Shown: positions 14,955 to 25,614, numbered from the stretch's first letter. The stretch: 48,213 nt of DNA from Ancalomicrobiaceae bacterium (GCA_031291575.1 JARLIT010000075.1:1-48213); one strand, 5' to 3'. Notes: generated by a model from the letters alone, not told the origin. Numbers and translations are program-made.

Positions 14955-15929
14955 CTACCAGCGCAGCAGCACCGCGCCCCAGGTGAAGCCGCCGCCCATC
15001 GCTTCCAGAAGCACGAGGTCGCCCGTCTTGATACGGCCGTCTTTGACAGCCGCATCGAGCGCCAAGGGGATCGAGGCCGCCGAGGTATTGCCGTGGCGAT
15101 CGACCGTCACGACCACCTTGTCGCGAGCGATGCCGAGCTTCTTGGCGCTGGCATCGATGATGCGGCGGTTGGCCTGATGCGGCACGAACCAGTCGAGATC
15201 GTCGGCGCTGACATGGGCGCTGGCAAAACTCGCCTCGATCACATCGGTGATCATGGCGACCGCATGCCGATAGACGTCGCGACCTTCCATGCGCAAATGC
15301 CCGGCCGTCTGCGTCGTCGAGACGCCACCGTCGACATAGAGCTTGGACTTGTGGCGCCCATCGGAGCGCAGATGCGAGGTGATCAGTCCGCGCGTGCCGG
15401 CGACTTCCTCGGCCACGGCTTCGATGACGACGGCGCCGGCACCGTCGCCGAACAGAACGCAGGTGGAGCGATCGGTCCAGTCGAGGATGCGACTGAACGT
15501 CTCGGCGCCGATCACCAGGGCCCGCTTCGCAAGGCCCGCCTTCAACTGGGCATCGGCAACGGTCAGGGCATAGACGAAGCCGGAGCACACGGCCTGCAGG
15601 TCGAAGGCATAGCCGTGGCTGATGCCGAGGTTCGCCTGCACCTGCACGGCCGTCGCCGGGAACGTCAGGTCAGGCGTGGCGGTCGCCAGCACGATGAGAT
15701 CGATGTCGGCAGCCTTCAACCCGGCGTCACGCAGGGCGGCTTCGGCGGCATGGGTGGCCAGATGCGACGTGAACTCGCCCGGCGCGGCGCGGTGGCGCTC
15801 CTTGATGCCGGTGCGCTCGACGATCCACTCGTCCGAGGTCTCGACGATCTTTGCCATGTCGTGGTTGGTCAGGACTTCGGCCGGAAGATAGCTGCCGACG
15901 CCACGCACGATCGATCTCAACTGGCTCAA
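14955..15929 (-). CDS. fabH: beta-ketoacyl-[acyl-carrier-protein] synthase III
   Basis: The 324-residue enzyme condenses acetyl-CoA with malonyl-ACP to start fatty-acid synthesis in the cytoplasm. The catalytic triad is visible: Cys115 in [12 protein letters not shown], His in VPHQANRRI and Asn in [10 protein letters not shown]. The C-terminal [13 protein letters not shown] is typical. The start is TTG at 15929, overlapping the plsX stop as TTGA, so translation is coupled to plsX. TTG is the only start that keeps the normal N-terminus ([15 protein letters not shown]). Confidence 0.97.
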   Translation of the reverse strand: MSQLRSIVRGVGSYLPAEVLTNHDMAKIVETSDEWIVERTGIKERHRAAPGEFTSHLATHAAEAALRDAGLKAADIDLIVLATATPDLTFPATAVQVQANLGISHGYAFDLQAVCSGFVYALTVADAQLKAGLAKRALVIGAETFSRILDWTDRSTCVLFGDGAGAVVIEAVAEEVAGTRGLITSHLRSDGRHKSKLYVDGGVSTTQTAGHLRMEGRDVYRHAVAMITDVIEASFASAHVSADDLDWFVPHQANRRIIDASAKKLGIARDKVVVTVDRHGNTSAASIPLALDAAVKDGRIKTGDLVLLEAMGGGFTWGAVLLRW

Positions 15930-16993
15930 GAGGCACCTGTCCGCGCTTGGTCGAGGACCTCCGCCGGCCCTTCGTGAGGTGGATGGGAAAGGCCGCGGGC
16001 GATCTTAGCCATGAGATCGTTGACGACCATGGAGCGGCCGAGCTCGATTGCTGAGGCGAAGCCCTCGGCATCGGTGCCGCCATGGCTCTTGATGACGATG
16101 CCATTCAAACCGAGGAAGACCCCGCCGTTCACCTTGCGCGGATCGAGTTTCTCGCGCAGCTGGTTGAAAGCGTCGCGGGCAAACCAGTAGCCAAGCCGCG
16201 ACATCAGCGTCCGGCTCATTGCCTGACGCAGATACTGGCCGATCTGGCGGGCCGTGCCCTCGGCCGTCTTCAGAGCGATGTTGCCGGCAAATCCCTCGGT
16301 GACGACGACGTCGACCGACCCCTTGCCGAGATCATCGCCCTCGACGAAGCCACGATAGTCCATCACCGTGGGATCGAGCTCCCTTAGGATGCGCCCGGCT
16401 TCGCGCACCTCCTCGACGCCCTTGATCTCCTCGACGCCGACGTTCAGGAGGCCAACCGTCGGCCGCTCAAGGCCGAAGATCGATGCCGCCATCGCCGCGC
16501 CGAGAACGGCGCTGTCGACCAACTGCCGTGCATCAGCGCCGATGCTGGCACCGACATCGAGCACGATCGATTCGCCGCGCATCGTCGGCCATATCGCCGC
16601 AATCACCGGCCTCTCGATGCCAGGGATGGTCTTCAGACAGAACTTCGACATCGCCATCAGCGCGCCGGTGTTGCCGGCCGAGACGCAGGCCGCCGCTTCG
16701 CCGGTCTTCACCGCCTCGATCGCCTTCCACATGCTGGACTTGTAGCGGCCCTGCCGAAGCGCCTGGCTCGGCTTGTCGTCCATGCGCACGGTGACGAGCG
16801 TGTGGACGATGCGGGAAACCGGCTTCAAGGCGGGATGCGCTTCGATCAGCGGCGCGATGCGCGCCTCGTCACCGTAGAACAGAAAGCTCACATCGGGCAG
16901 CCGCAGGCGTGCGATCGCAGCGCCGGGAACCACGATTTCCGGACCTGTGTCACCGCCCATGGCGTCGAGAGAGATGGTGATGGTCTCGGCCAT
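15926..16993 (-). CDS. plsX: phosphate acyltransferase PlsX
   Basis: The 355-residue protein converts acyl-ACP and phosphate to acyl-phosphate, the donor for PlsY in membrane phospholipid synthesis. Family segments are [19 protein letters not shown] at the N-terminus, [31 protein letters not shown] and [17 protein letters not shown]. Start is the ATG at 16993 ([15 protein letters not shown]); the open frame extends 30 codons upstream without family similarity. The ribosome binding site is weak. It precedes and overlaps fabH, linking the starts of phospholipid and fatty-acid synthesis. Confidence 0.96.
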   Translation of the reverse strand: MAETITISLDAMGGDTGPEIVVPGAAIARLRLPDVSFLFYGDEARIAPLIEAHPALKPVSRIVHTLVTVRMDDKPSQALRQGRYKSSMWKAIEAVKTGEAAACVSAGNTGALMAMSKFCLKTIPGIERPVIAAIWPTMRGESIVLDVGASIGADARQLVDSAVLGAAMAASIFGLERPTVGLLNVGVEEIKGVEEVREAGRILRELDPTVMDYRGFVEGDDLGKGSVDVVVTEGFAGNIALKTAEGTARQIGQYLRQAMSRTLMSRLGYWFARDAFNQLREKLDPRKVNGGVFLGLNGIVIKSHGGTDAEGFASAIELGRSMVVNDLMAKIARGLSHPPHEGPAEVLDQARTGAS

Positions 16994-17177
16994 CCAGAGA
17001 AAACTTTCGCGCGAGGTGTGGTCTATTCCGGGATGGGATTGTCGGGCGCCGGCGGACAATACCGTTTTTGGCCGCGCTGACAACCGATTTATCCCGGGGC
17101 TGGCGGTTGGGCGCCGGATGTCCGGGCGCTTCGCGGGACGGAGCCGATCACCGGCCCCTGGAGCCCGCGGCCGCAGT

Positions 17178-17738
17178 TCAGGGGTCGCGTTTCAAGGCGA
17201 CGAGCTTGGCAAATGGCGACAAGGACGCGGCGTTCGGATCATCCGGCGGCTCGAATACCACACCGGGCTTGCGCGGATAAGGATCAAGCCCGAGAACGAA
17301 GAACTCGACCGCGATGGCACCGACATCGAGCATCGGACCGTCGAAGAAGTCCGGCACGTCCTCGCCTTCCGGGTCGATCTCGACCTCGCCGTCGGCGTTC
17401 AGCTTCGGCTTGTAGCGCTCGGCATCGCTCGCCGGCGCAAGCCGCACCTCGATCTCCTCGGCCACACTGTTCTGCACCGGTTCGAGGCTGACGACGCAGG
17501 TCTGCACCACGTCGGCAACGACCTTCCCGGTTACGAGGAAGCCGTGCTTGCCCCAGGGACGCACGTCGACTTCGGCGGCAAAGCGCGTCACGGCCTCGAT
17601 GTCGGCGAACTCGGCCAGTTCGGCCAGTTCGTCCTCAGTCGCCACGACCTTCACGTGCCTGCCGTCGTTCGGCACGTCGGCGAGGATGATGTTTCGCCGG
17701 ACGGGCGTGACGTCCTCGATCTCGTCTGTCGCTGTCAT
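17178..17738 (-). CDS. YceD/DUF177 family protein (23S rRNA accumulation)
   Basis: The 186-residue acidic protein has the DUF177 layout: N-terminal strands, then [20 protein letters not shown] with the conserved Cys, and the C-terminal acidic [17 protein letters not shown] followed by [11 protein letters not shown]. YceD homologues support large-subunit rRNA accumulation. In many bacteria the gene precedes rpmF or plsX, and here plsX is 184 bases downstream on the same strand. Its ATG overlaps the stop of the upstream chaperone gene (ATGA). The usual CxxC pair is reduced to one visible cysteine. Confidence 0.88.
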   Translation of the reverse strand: MTATDEIEDVTPVRRNIILADVPNDGRHVKVVATEDELAELAEFADIEAVTRFAAEVDVRPWGKHGFLVTGKVVADVVQTCVVSLEPVQNSVAEEIEVRLAPASDAERYKPKLNADGEVEIDPEGEDVPDFFDGPMLDVGAIAVEFFVLGLDPYPRKPGVVFEPPDDPNAASLSPFAKLVALKRDP

Positions 17739-18316
17739 GATCGGACTCCTTGCGGCTCGGGCGGTAATGGATCGGCTGGATCTGCGGTCGGGAAGGCACC
17801 GGCGATCACGCCCGCCGCCGACTCGGCGGCCAGACGATCGCGCGTCCTCAGCATATAGGCGGCAATCGTGCCCGCTGCAGCGACTAGCGCAGGGGTCTCA
17901 CGCCCGGCCTCCAAGCCCAAGACGTTGCGGCCGATTGCGGCGGCAAGCCCCTCGGCGTCGTCCGCCTCCAGTCCGCGATCGTAGGCGAGCGAGCGGCCGT
18001 GGTAGGCATCGCCGAGTTTCTTCATTTTCTTCGGCACACTCAAGTCGCCGATGCCCATCTCGCGCAGCGACCGATCCATGTCGCTGAAGAAGGCATCGAG
18101 CACGGCTTGTGCGACGCGGGCGCACTCCCTGTCCTCGGACTTCAACCGATGGAACAGCAGCGCCAGATGCACGAGAATCATCTCGAAGCGGCCCTCCGTC
18201 GTGTCGGGCACCGCGAGGTCGCGATAAAATGCCGGCTGCCGCGCGCGCGCCACGATCTCGCGATAGAGGGCCTCGGCAGGATCAGCGGTCCGGCGGCTAA
18301 AGAGGCTGAATTTCAT
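17735..18316 (-). CDS. ubiquinol-cytochrome c chaperone (CBP3 family)
   Basis: The 193-residue protein of the CBP3/UQCC1 family assists assembly of cytochrome b in the bc1 complex. The family core is clear: LYREIVARARQPAFYRDLAV, FEMILVHLALLFHRL, and FSDMDRSLREMGIGDLSVPK with KMKKLGDAYHGR. Start is the ATG at 18316 (MKFSLFSRR); the open frame continues upstream as Arg/Pro-rich sequence without homology. It overlaps the DUF177 gene, with which it is regularly paired in Hyphomicrobiales. Confidence 0.94.
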   Translation of the reverse strand: MKFSLFSRRTADPAEALYREIVARARQPAFYRDLAVPDTTEGRFEMILVHLALLFHRLKSEDRECARVAQAVLDAFFSDMDRSLREMGIGDLSVPKKMKKLGDAYHGRSLAYDRGLEADDAEGLAAAIGRNVLGLEAGRETPALVAAAGTIAAYMLRTRDRLAAESAAGVIAGAFPTADPADPLPPEPQGVRS

Positions 18317-18615
18317 GTCCGTCTCGTTTCTCTCGCCGTGGCGGGTCGATGTTCCGGTCCGGTCGGTGGCCGGGCACGGGCATCGTAGGGTGAGGCCAGC
18401 GGCATGCCGTCTCGCTTCAGCCGGCATTGTCTTTCGACCTACCGCAGGATAGGGAGAATGCCAAGTTCTGGCGATGGCCGGTGTGGTGCGTGAGCACCGG
18501 GTGGCTGCCAGCAGGCGGCTGCAGCTTCGATCGGGCTGCGGCGCAGGATCGGTCGGAATGGATCGGCGGCGATAAGACAGCGCTGCGGTCGCTGGTTGTC
18601 GGGAGTGTTGAGAGC

Positions 18616-19071
18616 ATGCCAGGCCTTCGTTCGTCTTCTCCGCTCGTCCGCGTCGTCGCGGCAACGGTCCTGTCGCTGGCGGTGCTCGGCGGTTGCGCGG
18701 AAGAATATAGTCACGGCTACATCCAGTCGCAGGATTCGATCTCGCAGATCCAGCCCGGATCCAGCCGCGAGCAGGTGCTGCTGGTGCTCGGGTCCCCGTC
18801 CACGTCATCGACCATCGGCGGCGAGTCGTTCTACTACATCAGCCAGAAGACCGAGCGGAACATGGCCTTCGCCACCCCGGGCCTGGTCGACCAGCGTGTG
18901 CTCGCCGTCTATTTCGACGACAAGGGCAAGGTGAAGGAATTGGCCAACTACGGTCTGCAGGACGGCAAGATCTTCGATTTCATCTCGCGCAAGACCAAGA
19001 CCACCGGCCAGGACATCGGCGTCCTCGGCCAGATCCTCAAGGCCGCCCCTGGATTGGGACTGCCCAAGTAA
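18616..19071 (+). CDS. bamE: outer membrane protein assembly factor BamE (SmpA/OmlA lipoprotein)
   Basis: The 151-residue lipoprotein has a signal peptide and lipobox (LAVLGGC, Cys near residue 28), then the BamE fold: ISQIQPGSSREQVLLVLGSP, the FYYISQKTERNMAF strand and LAVYFDDKGKVKELANYGL. It is a peripheral subunit of the BAM complex inserting outer membrane beta-barrels. Start is the ATG at 18616, giving a normal signal peptide (MPGLRSSSPLVRVVAATVL). The gene is divergent from the CBP3 gene, with 299 bases between the starts that must hold both promoters. Confidence 0.94.
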   Translation: MPGLRSSSPLVRVVAATVLSLAVLGGCAEEYSHGYIQSQDSISQIQPGSSREQVLLVLGSPSTSSTIGGESFYYISQKTERNMAFATPGLVDQRVLAVYFDDKGKVKELANYGLQDGKIFDFISRKTKTTGQDIGVLGQILKAAPGLGLPK

Positions 19072-19111
19072 CGGCGGCGGGCCTTGCGTATCGGCAGCCG
19101 TTGCGGCCCAA

Positions 19112-19810
19112 TCACGCGCCGCGCGGCCCTTTCGCGACGAGTTCCCTGACCGCGTCCCGGCCGATCCAGCGTGCCGTCCGGTCGGGCGAGGCGGCGAGGC
19201 GTTCGGACAGCGCGAGCGCCGGCGCATACAGGCGTGCATTGCGCTTGCCGATCTGCCGCAATGCCCAATTGACCGCCTTCTTGACGAAATTCCTGGGGTC
19301 ACCGGCGTGGGCTTCGATCAGCGGCAACCAGCCGATGAGTTCGGCGTCGATGTCGGTCTTCACGCGAACCGTGCGCGCAGCAATGAGGGAGAAGGCGGCA
19401 CGGCGGACGAACTCGCGTTCGTCTGCCGCGTAGTCCGCGATCGCCGCAACACTCAGCGCCGAGGTGGCAAAGAGATTGGCCGTCACCTGATCGGTCGTAT
19501 CCCAACTGTCGAATTCGGCGGTCCAGGCGTCCATCTGGGTGCGGGTGAGGGCTTTCACATCGTCGACGAGGGCGGCGAGGATGCGCGCTTCGTGCCGGCC
19601 GGTCTCCCACAACGCCAATGCAAGGGCATGATCGCGACGATGCAGTTTCGCGATCGCCTTCAAATGCGGGATCTGCACACCATAGGCGCGCTCGGCATTG
19701 ATGCCGAAGCGGGCCATGCCGGCGCGGTTTACCTCGCTGCCGAGCGCCGCCAGCCTAGCCAGGATGGCGGCGACGTCGCCGGCGACATCAGCATTGCGGC
19801 CCTCGGCCAT
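19112..19810 (-). CDS. DNA alkylation repair protein (AlkD-like HEAT repeats)
   Basis: The 232-residue protein of the AlkD family (HEAT-like repeats) removes bulky or charged alkylated bases in characterised members. Family segments: MARFGINAERAYGVQIPHLK, ALALWETGRHEARILAALV, SWDTTDQVTANLF and FVKKAVNWALRQIGKRN. The HEAT helices are complete and the length is usual. Start is the ATG at 19810 behind AAAGGGGG. The nearest genes (bamE, hppA) are unrelated to repair. The gene converges with bamE, leaving only 40 bases. Confidence 0.88.
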   Translation of the reverse strand: MAEGRNADVAGDVAAILARLAALGSEVNRAGMARFGINAERAYGVQIPHLKAIAKLHRRDHALALALWETGRHEARILAALVDDVKALTRTQMDAWTAEFDSWDTTDQVTANLFATSALSVAAIADYAADEREFVRRAAFSLIAARTVRVKTDIDAELIGWLPLIEAHAGDPRNFVKKAVNWALRQIGKRNARLYAPALALSERLAASPDRTARWIGRDAVRELVAKGPRGA

Positions 19811-19840
19811 CGCGGCCCCCTTTGACCCCGTCGAAAATGA

Positions 19841-19873
19841 CAATGGCCCGCGATCGGGTGATCGCGGGCCATC
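19841..19873 (-). terminator. intrinsic terminator of hppA
   Basis: ATGGCCCGCGATC pairs with GATCGCGGGCCAT around GGGT, a 13-bp perfect stem. On the minus strand it is followed by TGTCATTTTC. It lies 25 bases after the hppA stop. Confidence 0.8.
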
Positions 19874-19897
19874 CTTATCATCAAGACAAGCGCGCGA

Positions 19898-22033
19898 TCA
19901 GTGCGCCAGGATCGCCAGCAACAGCAATGCCACGATGTTGGTGATCTTGATCGCCGGATTGACGGCGGGACCCGCCGTGTCCTTGTAGGGGTCGCCGACG
20001 GTATCGCCCGTCACCGACGCCTTGTGTGCGTCAGACCCCTTGAAGTGCTTCTGGCCGTCCTTGTCGATGAAGCCATCCTCGAACGACTTCTTGGCGTTGT
20101 CCCAGGCACCGCCGCCAGACGTCATGGAGATGGCGACGAACAGGCCGTTGACGATGACGCCGAGGAGCGAGGCGCCGAGCGCGGCGAAGGCCGAGGCCTT
20201 GGAGCCGGAAATGGCGAGAACACCGAAGTAGACGACGAACGGCGCCAGCACCGGCAGGAGCGACGGGATGATCATCTCCTTGATCGCCGCCTTGGTCAGC
20301 ATGTCGACCGCACGGCCGTAGTCCGGACGCTCGGTGCCGAGCATGATGCCGGGCTTTTCCTTGAACTGACGGCGCACTTCATCCACCACCGAGCCGGCGG
20401 CACGGCCGACGGCGGTCATGGCGATGCCGCCGAACAGGTAGGGGATCATGCCACCGAAGATCAGTCCGGCAACGACGTAGGGATTGGAGAGATCGAACGA
20501 AATCGGCCCGATATCCTTGAAGTAGAGGTACTTCTCGGGATGCGCGGCAAAGAAGGTGAGGTCGTTCGAATAGGCAGCGAACAGAACCAGCGCGCCGAGG
20601 CCGGCCGAACCGATGGCATAGCCCTTGGTGACGGCCTTGGTGGTGTTGCCGACCGCATCGAGCGCGTCGGTGGTGTGGCGCACTTCCTTCGGCAGGCCGG
20701 CCATTTCGGCGATGCCGCCGGCATTGTCGGTAACCGGTCCGAAGGCGTCGAGCGCGACGATCATGCCGGCGAGGCCGAGCATGGTGGTGACCGCGATCGC
20801 CGTGCCGAACAGGCCGGCAAGCTGGTAGGTGGAGATGATGCCGGCAATGATGACGATGGCTGGCAGTGCGGTCGATTCCAGCGATACCGCAAGGCCCTGG
20901 ATGACGTTGGTGCCATGGCCGGTGACCGAGGCTTGGGCGATCGAGACGACCGGGCGCTTGCCGGTGCCGGTGTAGTATTCGGTGATCCAGACGATCAAGC
21001 CGGTGATCAGCAGACCGACGATGCCGCAGATGAACAGGCTAACGCCGGTGATCTCGAGCGAGCCGGCCGAGCCGATCTTGCCCCAGCCGATGAGCAGATG
21101 AGTGGCGAGCGCCAGGCCGCCGATCGACAGGACGCCGGTGGCGATCAGCCCCTTGTAGAGGGCGCCCATGATCGAATTGTTGGCGCCCAATTTGACGAAG
21201 AACGTACCGGCAATCGAGGTGACGATGCAGGCGGCGCAGATCGCCAGAGGATAGAGCATGGCATTGCCGAGGATCGGCTGGCCGGCGAAGAAGATGGCAG
21301 CGAGCACCATGGTGGCGACGACAGTCACCGCATAGGTCTCGAACAGGTCGGCGGCCATGCCGGCGCAGTCGCCGACGTTGTCGCCGACGTTGTCGGCGAT
21401 GGTGGCCGGGTTGCGCGGATCATCTTCGGGGATGCCAGCCTCAACCTTGCCGACGAGGTCGGCGCCGACGTCGGCGCCCTTGGTGAAGATGCCGCCGCCC
21501 AACCGGGCGAAGATCGAGATCAGCGAGGCGCCGAAGCCGAGGGCGACCAGCGTGTCGATGACGGTGCGATCGTCCGGAGCCAGGCCGAGCGGTCCGGTCA
21601 GCCCCCAGTAGGCGACCGAGACGCCGAGGAGCGCCAGACCGGCGACCAGCATGCCGGTGACGGCTCCCGCCTTGAAGGCGACGTCGAGGCCGGCGGCGAG
21701 CGACACGGTCGAGGCCTGTGCAGTGCGGACGTTGGCCCGGACCGAGACGTTCATGCCGATGAAGCCGGCGAGGCCGGAGAGGATGGCCCCGATCAGGAAG
21801 CCGACGGCAACGTCACGGCCAAGCGTCAGCGCCAGACCGATCAGAATGACGACGCCGACGATGGCGATCGTGGTGTACTGGCGACGCAGGTAGGCCTGCG
21901 CGCCTTCCGCAACGGCGCCGGAAATCTCCTGCATACGCTCAGAGCCCGGATCGGACGCCAGAACGGATTTGATCGCCCATATGCCATAGACGACCGATAG
22001 CAAACCACACAGTATTACGAGAGCAATGGACAT
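19898..22033 (-). CDS. hppA: K+-independent proton-translocating inorganic pyrophosphatase
   Basis: The 711-residue integral membrane pump with about 16 hydrophobic helices hydrolyses PPi and moves protons out of the cytoplasm. The catalytic loop is intact ([20 protein letters not shown], then [20 protein letters not shown]), as is the C-terminal [10 protein letters not shown] / [20 protein letters not shown]. At the selectivity site the sequence reads [10 protein letters not shown] (near residue 465); lysine there marks the K+-independent subfamily, where K+-dependent enzymes have alanine. It is monocistronic, with its own terminator. Confidence 0.98.
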   Translation of the reverse strand: MSIALVILCGLLSVVYGIWAIKSVLASDPGSERMQEISGAVAEGAQAYLRRQYTTIAIVGVVILIGLALTLGRDVAVGFLIGAILSGLAGFIGMNVSVRANVRTAQASTVSLAAGLDVAFKAGAVTGMLVAGLALLGVSVAYWGLTGPLGLAPDDRTVIDTLVALGFGASLISIFARLGGGIFTKGADVGADLVGKVEAGIPEDDPRNPATIADNVGDNVGDCAGMAADLFETYAVTVVATMVLAAIFFAGQPILGNAMLYPLAICAACIVTSIAGTFFVKLGANNSIMGALYKGLIATGVLSIGGLALATHLLIGWGKIGSAGSLEITGVSLFICGIVGLLITGLIVWITEYYTGTGKRPVVSIAQASVTGHGTNVIQGLAVSLESTALPAIVIIAGIISTYQLAGLFGTAIAVTTMLGLAGMIVALDAFGPVTDNAGGIAEMAGLPKEVRHTTDALDAVGNTTKAVTKGYAIGSAGLGALVLFAAYSNDLTFFAAHPEKYLYFKDIGPISFDLSNPYVVAGLIFGGMIPYLFGGIAMTAVGRAAGSVVDEVRRQFKEKPGIMLGTERPDYGRAVDMLTKAAIKEMIIPSLLPVLAPFVVYFGVLAISGSKASAFAALGASLLGVIVNGLFVAISMTSGGGAWDNAKKSFEDGFIDKDGQKHFKGSDAHKASVTGDTVGDPYKDTAGPAVNPAIKITNIVALLLLAILAH

Positions 22034-22334
22034 GGTGCCTCCCCACTTGTGGCCGGAACGGCGGACGTCCCGACCCCTCTCATCGATGGATGTCGTTCTT
22101 CGTTAGAACGTCTTGTCCTTGCAGCAATCGCCTCGTTCCGATCAACGAATCGCACGGTTGTCCGATTCGTTCGTCCAGATCGCAAAAGGCAACGCAAACA
22201 AGGCCCGTCCGCAGCGCGCGAGCGGGCCCCGTCTCAGGCCGGGGCCAGCCTAAACACGCGCGTCGGCACGTCAAGGGAGGCCTCCTGGAAATCGACCGCC
22301 TAAGGAGTTGTCCTGAAGGCAATCGTCAAATCTC
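22034..22334. other. hppA promoter region and probable thiL terminator
   Basis: The 300-base gap between hppA and thiL, both on the minus strand. GGCCCG (22202-22207) pairs with CGGGCC (22223-22228), and on the minus strand it is followed by TTGTTTGCGTTGCCTTTTG, a plausible terminator for thiL. The part at 22080-22160 is less GC-rich and probably holds the hppA promoter. No gene is seen. Confidence 0.5.
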
Positions 22335-23342
22335 TCAAAAATGGCTGAAACCGGCATTTGTGAATGCCACGTCGCGGCCACCGGTAAGGCGCGCGTGGAC
22401 CTTGCCGCTTCCCTCGGAAATCCGCCCGACCTGGGTGACCGTCAGTCCGGTGGCGAAGGCGGCCCGTTCGAACGCCTCGGCCACCTCCGGCGACAGGGTC
22501 AGGAGCAGCTCATAGTCGTCGCCGCCGGTCAGCACAGTCTCGACCAGCGTCGGATCGGCTTGCAGCGCGGCGTGGGCGGCCTTCGACAGCGGTACTTTGG
22601 CGACATCGAACTCCGCGTCGACCGCGGAAATCCGCGCCATGCGCGACACGTCCAGCATCAGCCCGTCGGATATGTCCATGGCGCCGTTGGCATGGGCCAG
22701 GAGCACCGGCGCGAGCGCCAAGCGCGGCCGCGGCAGCAGATAGCGGTCCAACAGATAGGCCGCCTCGCGGTCGCCAAGTCCGAGCCGGATCTTGAGGCCG
22801 GGATCGAGGCGGAGCTTCAGCCCGAGCGCCGCATCGCCGATGGTGCCGGAGACATAGATGAGGTCGCCGGGGCGCGCGCCGCCGCGCCTGACCATGCGGC
22901 CGACGGGCGTGGCACCGAGAACGGTGATGGTGACGATCAACCCGTCGGGCGAGCGGATGGTATCGCCGCCGAGAAGCGACAGGCCGTAAGCGCCCTGATC
23001 CGCCTTCAGCCCGGCGGCAAAGGCCGCCAGCTGCGGCTCGGTCCAATCCGCCGGCAGGCCGAGAGCCAGGAGATAGCCGAGCGGCCGAGCCCCCTTGGCG
23101 GCGAGGTCCGACAGATTGACGCGCAATGCCTTCTTCGCCACGAGGTCCCAGGGATCCTCGGCGAAGAAATGCACGCCCGCAGCCACCGCATCGGTTTTCA
23201 ACACCAGTTCCTCACCCGCCGGCGGCGTCAGCACGGCACAATCGTCGCCGAGCCGGAAAGCGCCGGGATCGGTGGCGAGCGGGCGGAAGTAGCGGGCGAT
23301 GAGATCGTCTTCGGAAAGGCGTGGTGTCGTCTGGTCGGTCAT
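22335..23342 (-). CDS. thiL: thiamine-monophosphate kinase
   Basis: The 335-residue enzyme phosphorylates thiamine phosphate to thiamine diphosphate using ATP. Family motifs are visible: LGDDCAVL (metal/ATP site), VNLSDLAAKGARPLGYLLAL, LLGGDTIRSPDGLIVTITVL, GAMDISDGLMLDVSRM and LTGGDDYELLLT. Start is taken as the ATG at 23342 (MTDQTTPRLSEDDLI), which fits family length, though the ribosome binding site is poor and 12 further codons are open upstream. thiL usually follows nusB; here two plus-strand genes lie between them. Confidence 0.95.
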   Translation of the reverse strand: MTDQTTPRLSEDDLIARYFRPLATDPGAFRLGDDCAVLTPPAGEELVLKTDAVAAGVHFFAEDPWDLVAKKALRVNLSDLAAKGARPLGYLLALGLPADWTEPQLAAFAAGLKADQGAYGLSLLGGDTIRSPDGLIVTITVLGATPVGRMVRRGGARPGDLIYVSGTIGDAALGLKLRLDPGLKIRLGLGDREAAYLLDRYLLPRPRLALAPVLLAHANGAMDISDGLMLDVSRMARISAVDAEFDVAKVPLSKAAHAALQADPTLVETVLTGGDDYELLLTLSPEVAEAFERAAFATGLTVTQVGRISEGSGKVHARLTGGRDVAFTNAGFSHF

Positions 23343-23544
23343 GGGCGGACAAGGATACGAGCCGGGGGCCGGCGTCAAGTCTCGCCCGCGATGATCGTCA
23401 GCGATCGATGGCCGAAGGCGCGCGATCGCCGGGCTGGAGCATGTCCATTCGCTCCGATGGTTCCATCTGAGCGGGAAAAGCTCTAGGCGCCGCGCTCGAC
23501 GCTATGCTATTGCCGCAATCGATCGGACGTTGGGAGGACTAACA

Positions 23545-24033
23545 ATGCACCGTCTTGCGAAGTCGCTCATTGCCGCCGCGCTCGGCCCATCGCTGATGCT
23601 TCTTCCCGCAGCGGCCGCCGCAGCGCCGCCGGCACCGAACCTCGGCTTCGTCGTCCAGGTGTCGCTGACGCCGAAGGCCGCCGCCAAGCTCGCCGAGATC
23701 CACGAGAAGATCAAAGTGTCGGCCTATTGGTACGGCGAACCGTCTAAGTCGGCGCCGAAGCGGGAAATCAGCGAAGTCGGCCAGGTCGTACTCGGGTCGG
23801 AAGACGTGCAACTGCCGGGAAGCGGCGGCGTGGCGACGATCACCGGCAAGACCGCCCGGGCCGACCATCTCGACTGGCTGCTGAACCGGGAGGTATCGGT
23901 CAACGTCAATGTCTACACCGCCCGTCTCGCCGACAAGAACAACCTGCTCGACTGCGAACTGGTCGAAGACATCATTGTCAAGCTGCAGACCAAGCCCAAC
24001 CCGGTCAAGTGCAAGCTGATCGGAGAAAAGTAG
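23545..24033 (+). CDS. secreted protein of unknown function
   Basis: The 162-residue product starts at the ATG at 23545 behind GGGAGG. It has a clear Sec signal peptide (MHRLAKSLIAAALGPSLMLL, then PAAAAAA with a probable cleavage near residue 28). The mature part is beta-rich with one Tyr-Trp-Tyr cluster (SAYWYGEP) and two cysteines (LLDCELVEDII, NPVKCKLIGEK) that could form a disulfide. I do not recognise a family. It lies on the opposite strand between thiL and nusB, interrupting a normally continuous cluster. Confidence 0.8.
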   Translation: MHRLAKSLIAAALGPSLMLLPAAAAAAPPAPNLGFVVQVSLTPKAAAKLAEIHEKIKVSAYWYGEPSKSAPKREISEVGQVVLGSEDVQLPGSGGVATITGKTARADHLDWLLNREVSVNVNVYTARLADKNNLLDCELVEDIIVKLQTKPNPVKCKLIGEK

Positions 24034-24121
24034 GGGCGAACGGCGCACTGCGTGCTTCGGACCGCTTGTCCCCGTCGCGGCTACGGAGAACACTGACGGC
24101 ACATGCCCGTAGGAGATCGAC

Positions 24122-24505
24122 ATGGCCGTCGTCGGATTGAACCACGTCAACTTTCAAGGTCCCAAGGCGCGGCTCGACGCGCTGCGCGATTTCTACTGCG
24201 ACGTGCTCGGGCTTGCCGAGGGGCCGCGTCCGCCCTTCAGAATGTTCGGCTATTGGCTCTATGCCGGTGGACAGCCGATCGTGCATCTCTACGAAACCGA
24301 GCCAGGCGACGACCGCCGTCTCGACATCCGTGGGACATTCGACCACATCGCCTTTTCCTGCGTAAACGCCGATGAGGTCGAGGCACGGTTGGCGGCGCTC
24401 GGCATCTCCCATCGGGTGGCGTCGCCGCCCGGTACGCAGATCAAGCAGATCTTCCTTCATGACCCTGCAGGGACGCTCGTCGAACTGCAGTTCGGCGACC
24501 GGTGA
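24122..24505 (+). CDS. VOC family (glyoxalase/bleomycin-resistance fold) protein
   Basis: The 127-residue single-domain VOC protein has paired beta-alpha-beta-beta-beta modules. Metal-ligand candidates are His8 (GLNHVNF), His in FDHIAFSC and Glu in GTLVELQFGD. The layout GPKARLDALRDFYCDVLGL is typical of the dioxygenase/glyoxalase-like superfamily. Substrate cannot be told. It follows the secreted-protein gene by 88 bases on the same strand and converges with nusB. Confidence 0.9.
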   Translation: MAVVGLNHVNFQGPKARLDALRDFYCDVLGLAEGPRPPFRMFGYWLYAGGQPIVHLYETEPGDDRRLDIRGTFDHIAFSCVNADEVEARLAALGISHRVASPPGTQIKQIFLHDPAGTLVELQFGDR

Positions 24506-24539
24506 GTTGGAAGTTGCCAACTCCCGCAGCCCAAACGCC

Positions 24540-25031
24540 TCAGCCGGCCATTTCCTCGGGGCGGAAGTCGCGCGCCAGCCGATCGAGCACGCCGTTGACG
24601 ATGCCGGGCTCGTCGTCGCCGAAGAACGCCTTGGCGACGTCGACGTACTCGGTAATGACGACGCGCGCCGGCACATCCTTGCGCGCGATCAGCTCATAGG
24701 TGCCAGCTCTGAGAATGGCTCTGAGCGTCACGTCAATGCGCTTCAGCGGCCAGTCTTCGGTCAAGGCCAGATGCACCGCCGGGTCGATGCGGCGCTGTTC
24801 GCGCAGGACGCCTGACAGGATGTCGCGGAAAAAGGCAGCATCGGCCTCGCGGAACTGCAGTCCGTCGACTTCTTTGCCGAGACGGTAGGCCTCGAATTCG
24901 GCGATGACGTCGCCGAGTTCGGAACCGGCGATCTCCATCTGATAGAGCGCCTGGGCGGCAGCAAGCCGCGCCGTGCCACGCTTGTTGGCGGGCTTCACGT
25001 CGGCAGTGCCGGTCGGCGCGTGGGAAGGCAT
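24540..25031 (-). CDS. nusB: transcription antitermination factor NusB
   Basis: The 163-residue NusB binds boxA RNA with S10 in rRNA antitermination. The family core is present: [60 protein letters not shown] and [20 protein letters not shown] followed by [10 protein letters not shown]. Start is the ATG at 25031, overlapping the ribH stop as TGATG. An N-terminal basic tail of about 20 residues precedes the fold. Confidence 0.96.
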   Translation of the reverse strand: MPSHAPTGTADVKPANKRGTARLAAAQALYQMEIAGSELGDVIAEFEAYRLGKEVDGLQFREADAAFFRDILSGVLREQRRIDPAVHLALTEDWPLKRIDVTLRAILRAGTYELIARKDVPARVVITEYVDVAKAFFGDDEPGIVNGVLDRLARDFRPEEMAG

Positions 25032-25507
25032 CACAGACCGAACCTCCTGCGGATGGCGATCATGGCGAGCGCCGCCGCGGCGGCACCGCCGCCCTTGTCG
25101 AGCTGCGACGGGTCTGCCCGCTCCCACGCCTGTTCGTCGTTCTCGACGGTCAGGATGCCGTTGCCGATGGCGAGTCCGTGCGCGGTGGCAAGGTTCATCA
25201 GGCCGTGCGACGATTCGTTCGACACGATCTCATAGTGCGTGGTGGCACCGCGGATGACGGTGCCGAGCGCGACGTAGCCGTCGAAAGGCTCCCGACCGGC
25301 CGTTGCGGCGGCGATCACCGCCGGAATTTCCAAGGCGCCCGGCACGGTGATGATCTCGTAGGCAACGTCGGCGGCATCGAGCACGGCGCGTGCGCCTGCC
25401 TGCAATGCATCGGCGTAACCTTCGTAGAAGCGCGCCTCGACGACGAGCACGCGCGCGCCCTTGACGGCGTCCGCCTCGAATGCGGCGTGATAGTGTTTGG
25501 TCGACAT
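25031..25507 (-). CDS. ribH: 6,7-dimethyl-8-ribityllumazine synthase
   Basis: The 158-residue enzyme makes the lumazine precursor of riboflavin. Motifs: [32 protein letters not shown], the phosphate/active loop [20 protein letters not shown] and [16 protein letters not shown]. It is coupled to nusB by overlap, the common ribH-nusB pair, and lies 107 bases downstream of ribE. No FMN riboswitch-like structure was recognised upstream. Confidence 0.97.
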   Translation of the reverse strand: MSTKHYHAAFEADAVKGARVLVVEARFYEGYADALQAGARAVLDAADVAYEIITVPGALEIPAVIAAATAGREPFDGYVALGTVIRGATTHYEIVSNESSHGLMNLATAHGLAIGNGILTVENDEQAWERADPSQLDKGGGAAAAALAMIAIRRRFGL

Positions 25508-25614
25508 GTCCAGTCCTTCGCGAGGCCGGCATAAAGCGCAAGCGAGGCGGAAAAGTCCAGCGGAAATCCGCTTCCCTGGCGCAATTCCGGCATGCCGGCG
25601 CCGCGTAGGACGGA

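Noticed and set aside
19901-22000. A 699-codon plus-strand open frame opposite hppA
   Set aside because: It is the antisense shadow of hppA. It is rich in Asp, Gly, Arg and Glu repeats, as expected from the complementary strand of a high-GC gene, and has no family similarity.
25508-25614. FMN riboswitch between ribE and ribH
   Set aside because: The gap of about 107 bases is too short for the multi-arm RFN element, and its conserved blocks were not recognised on the minus strand.
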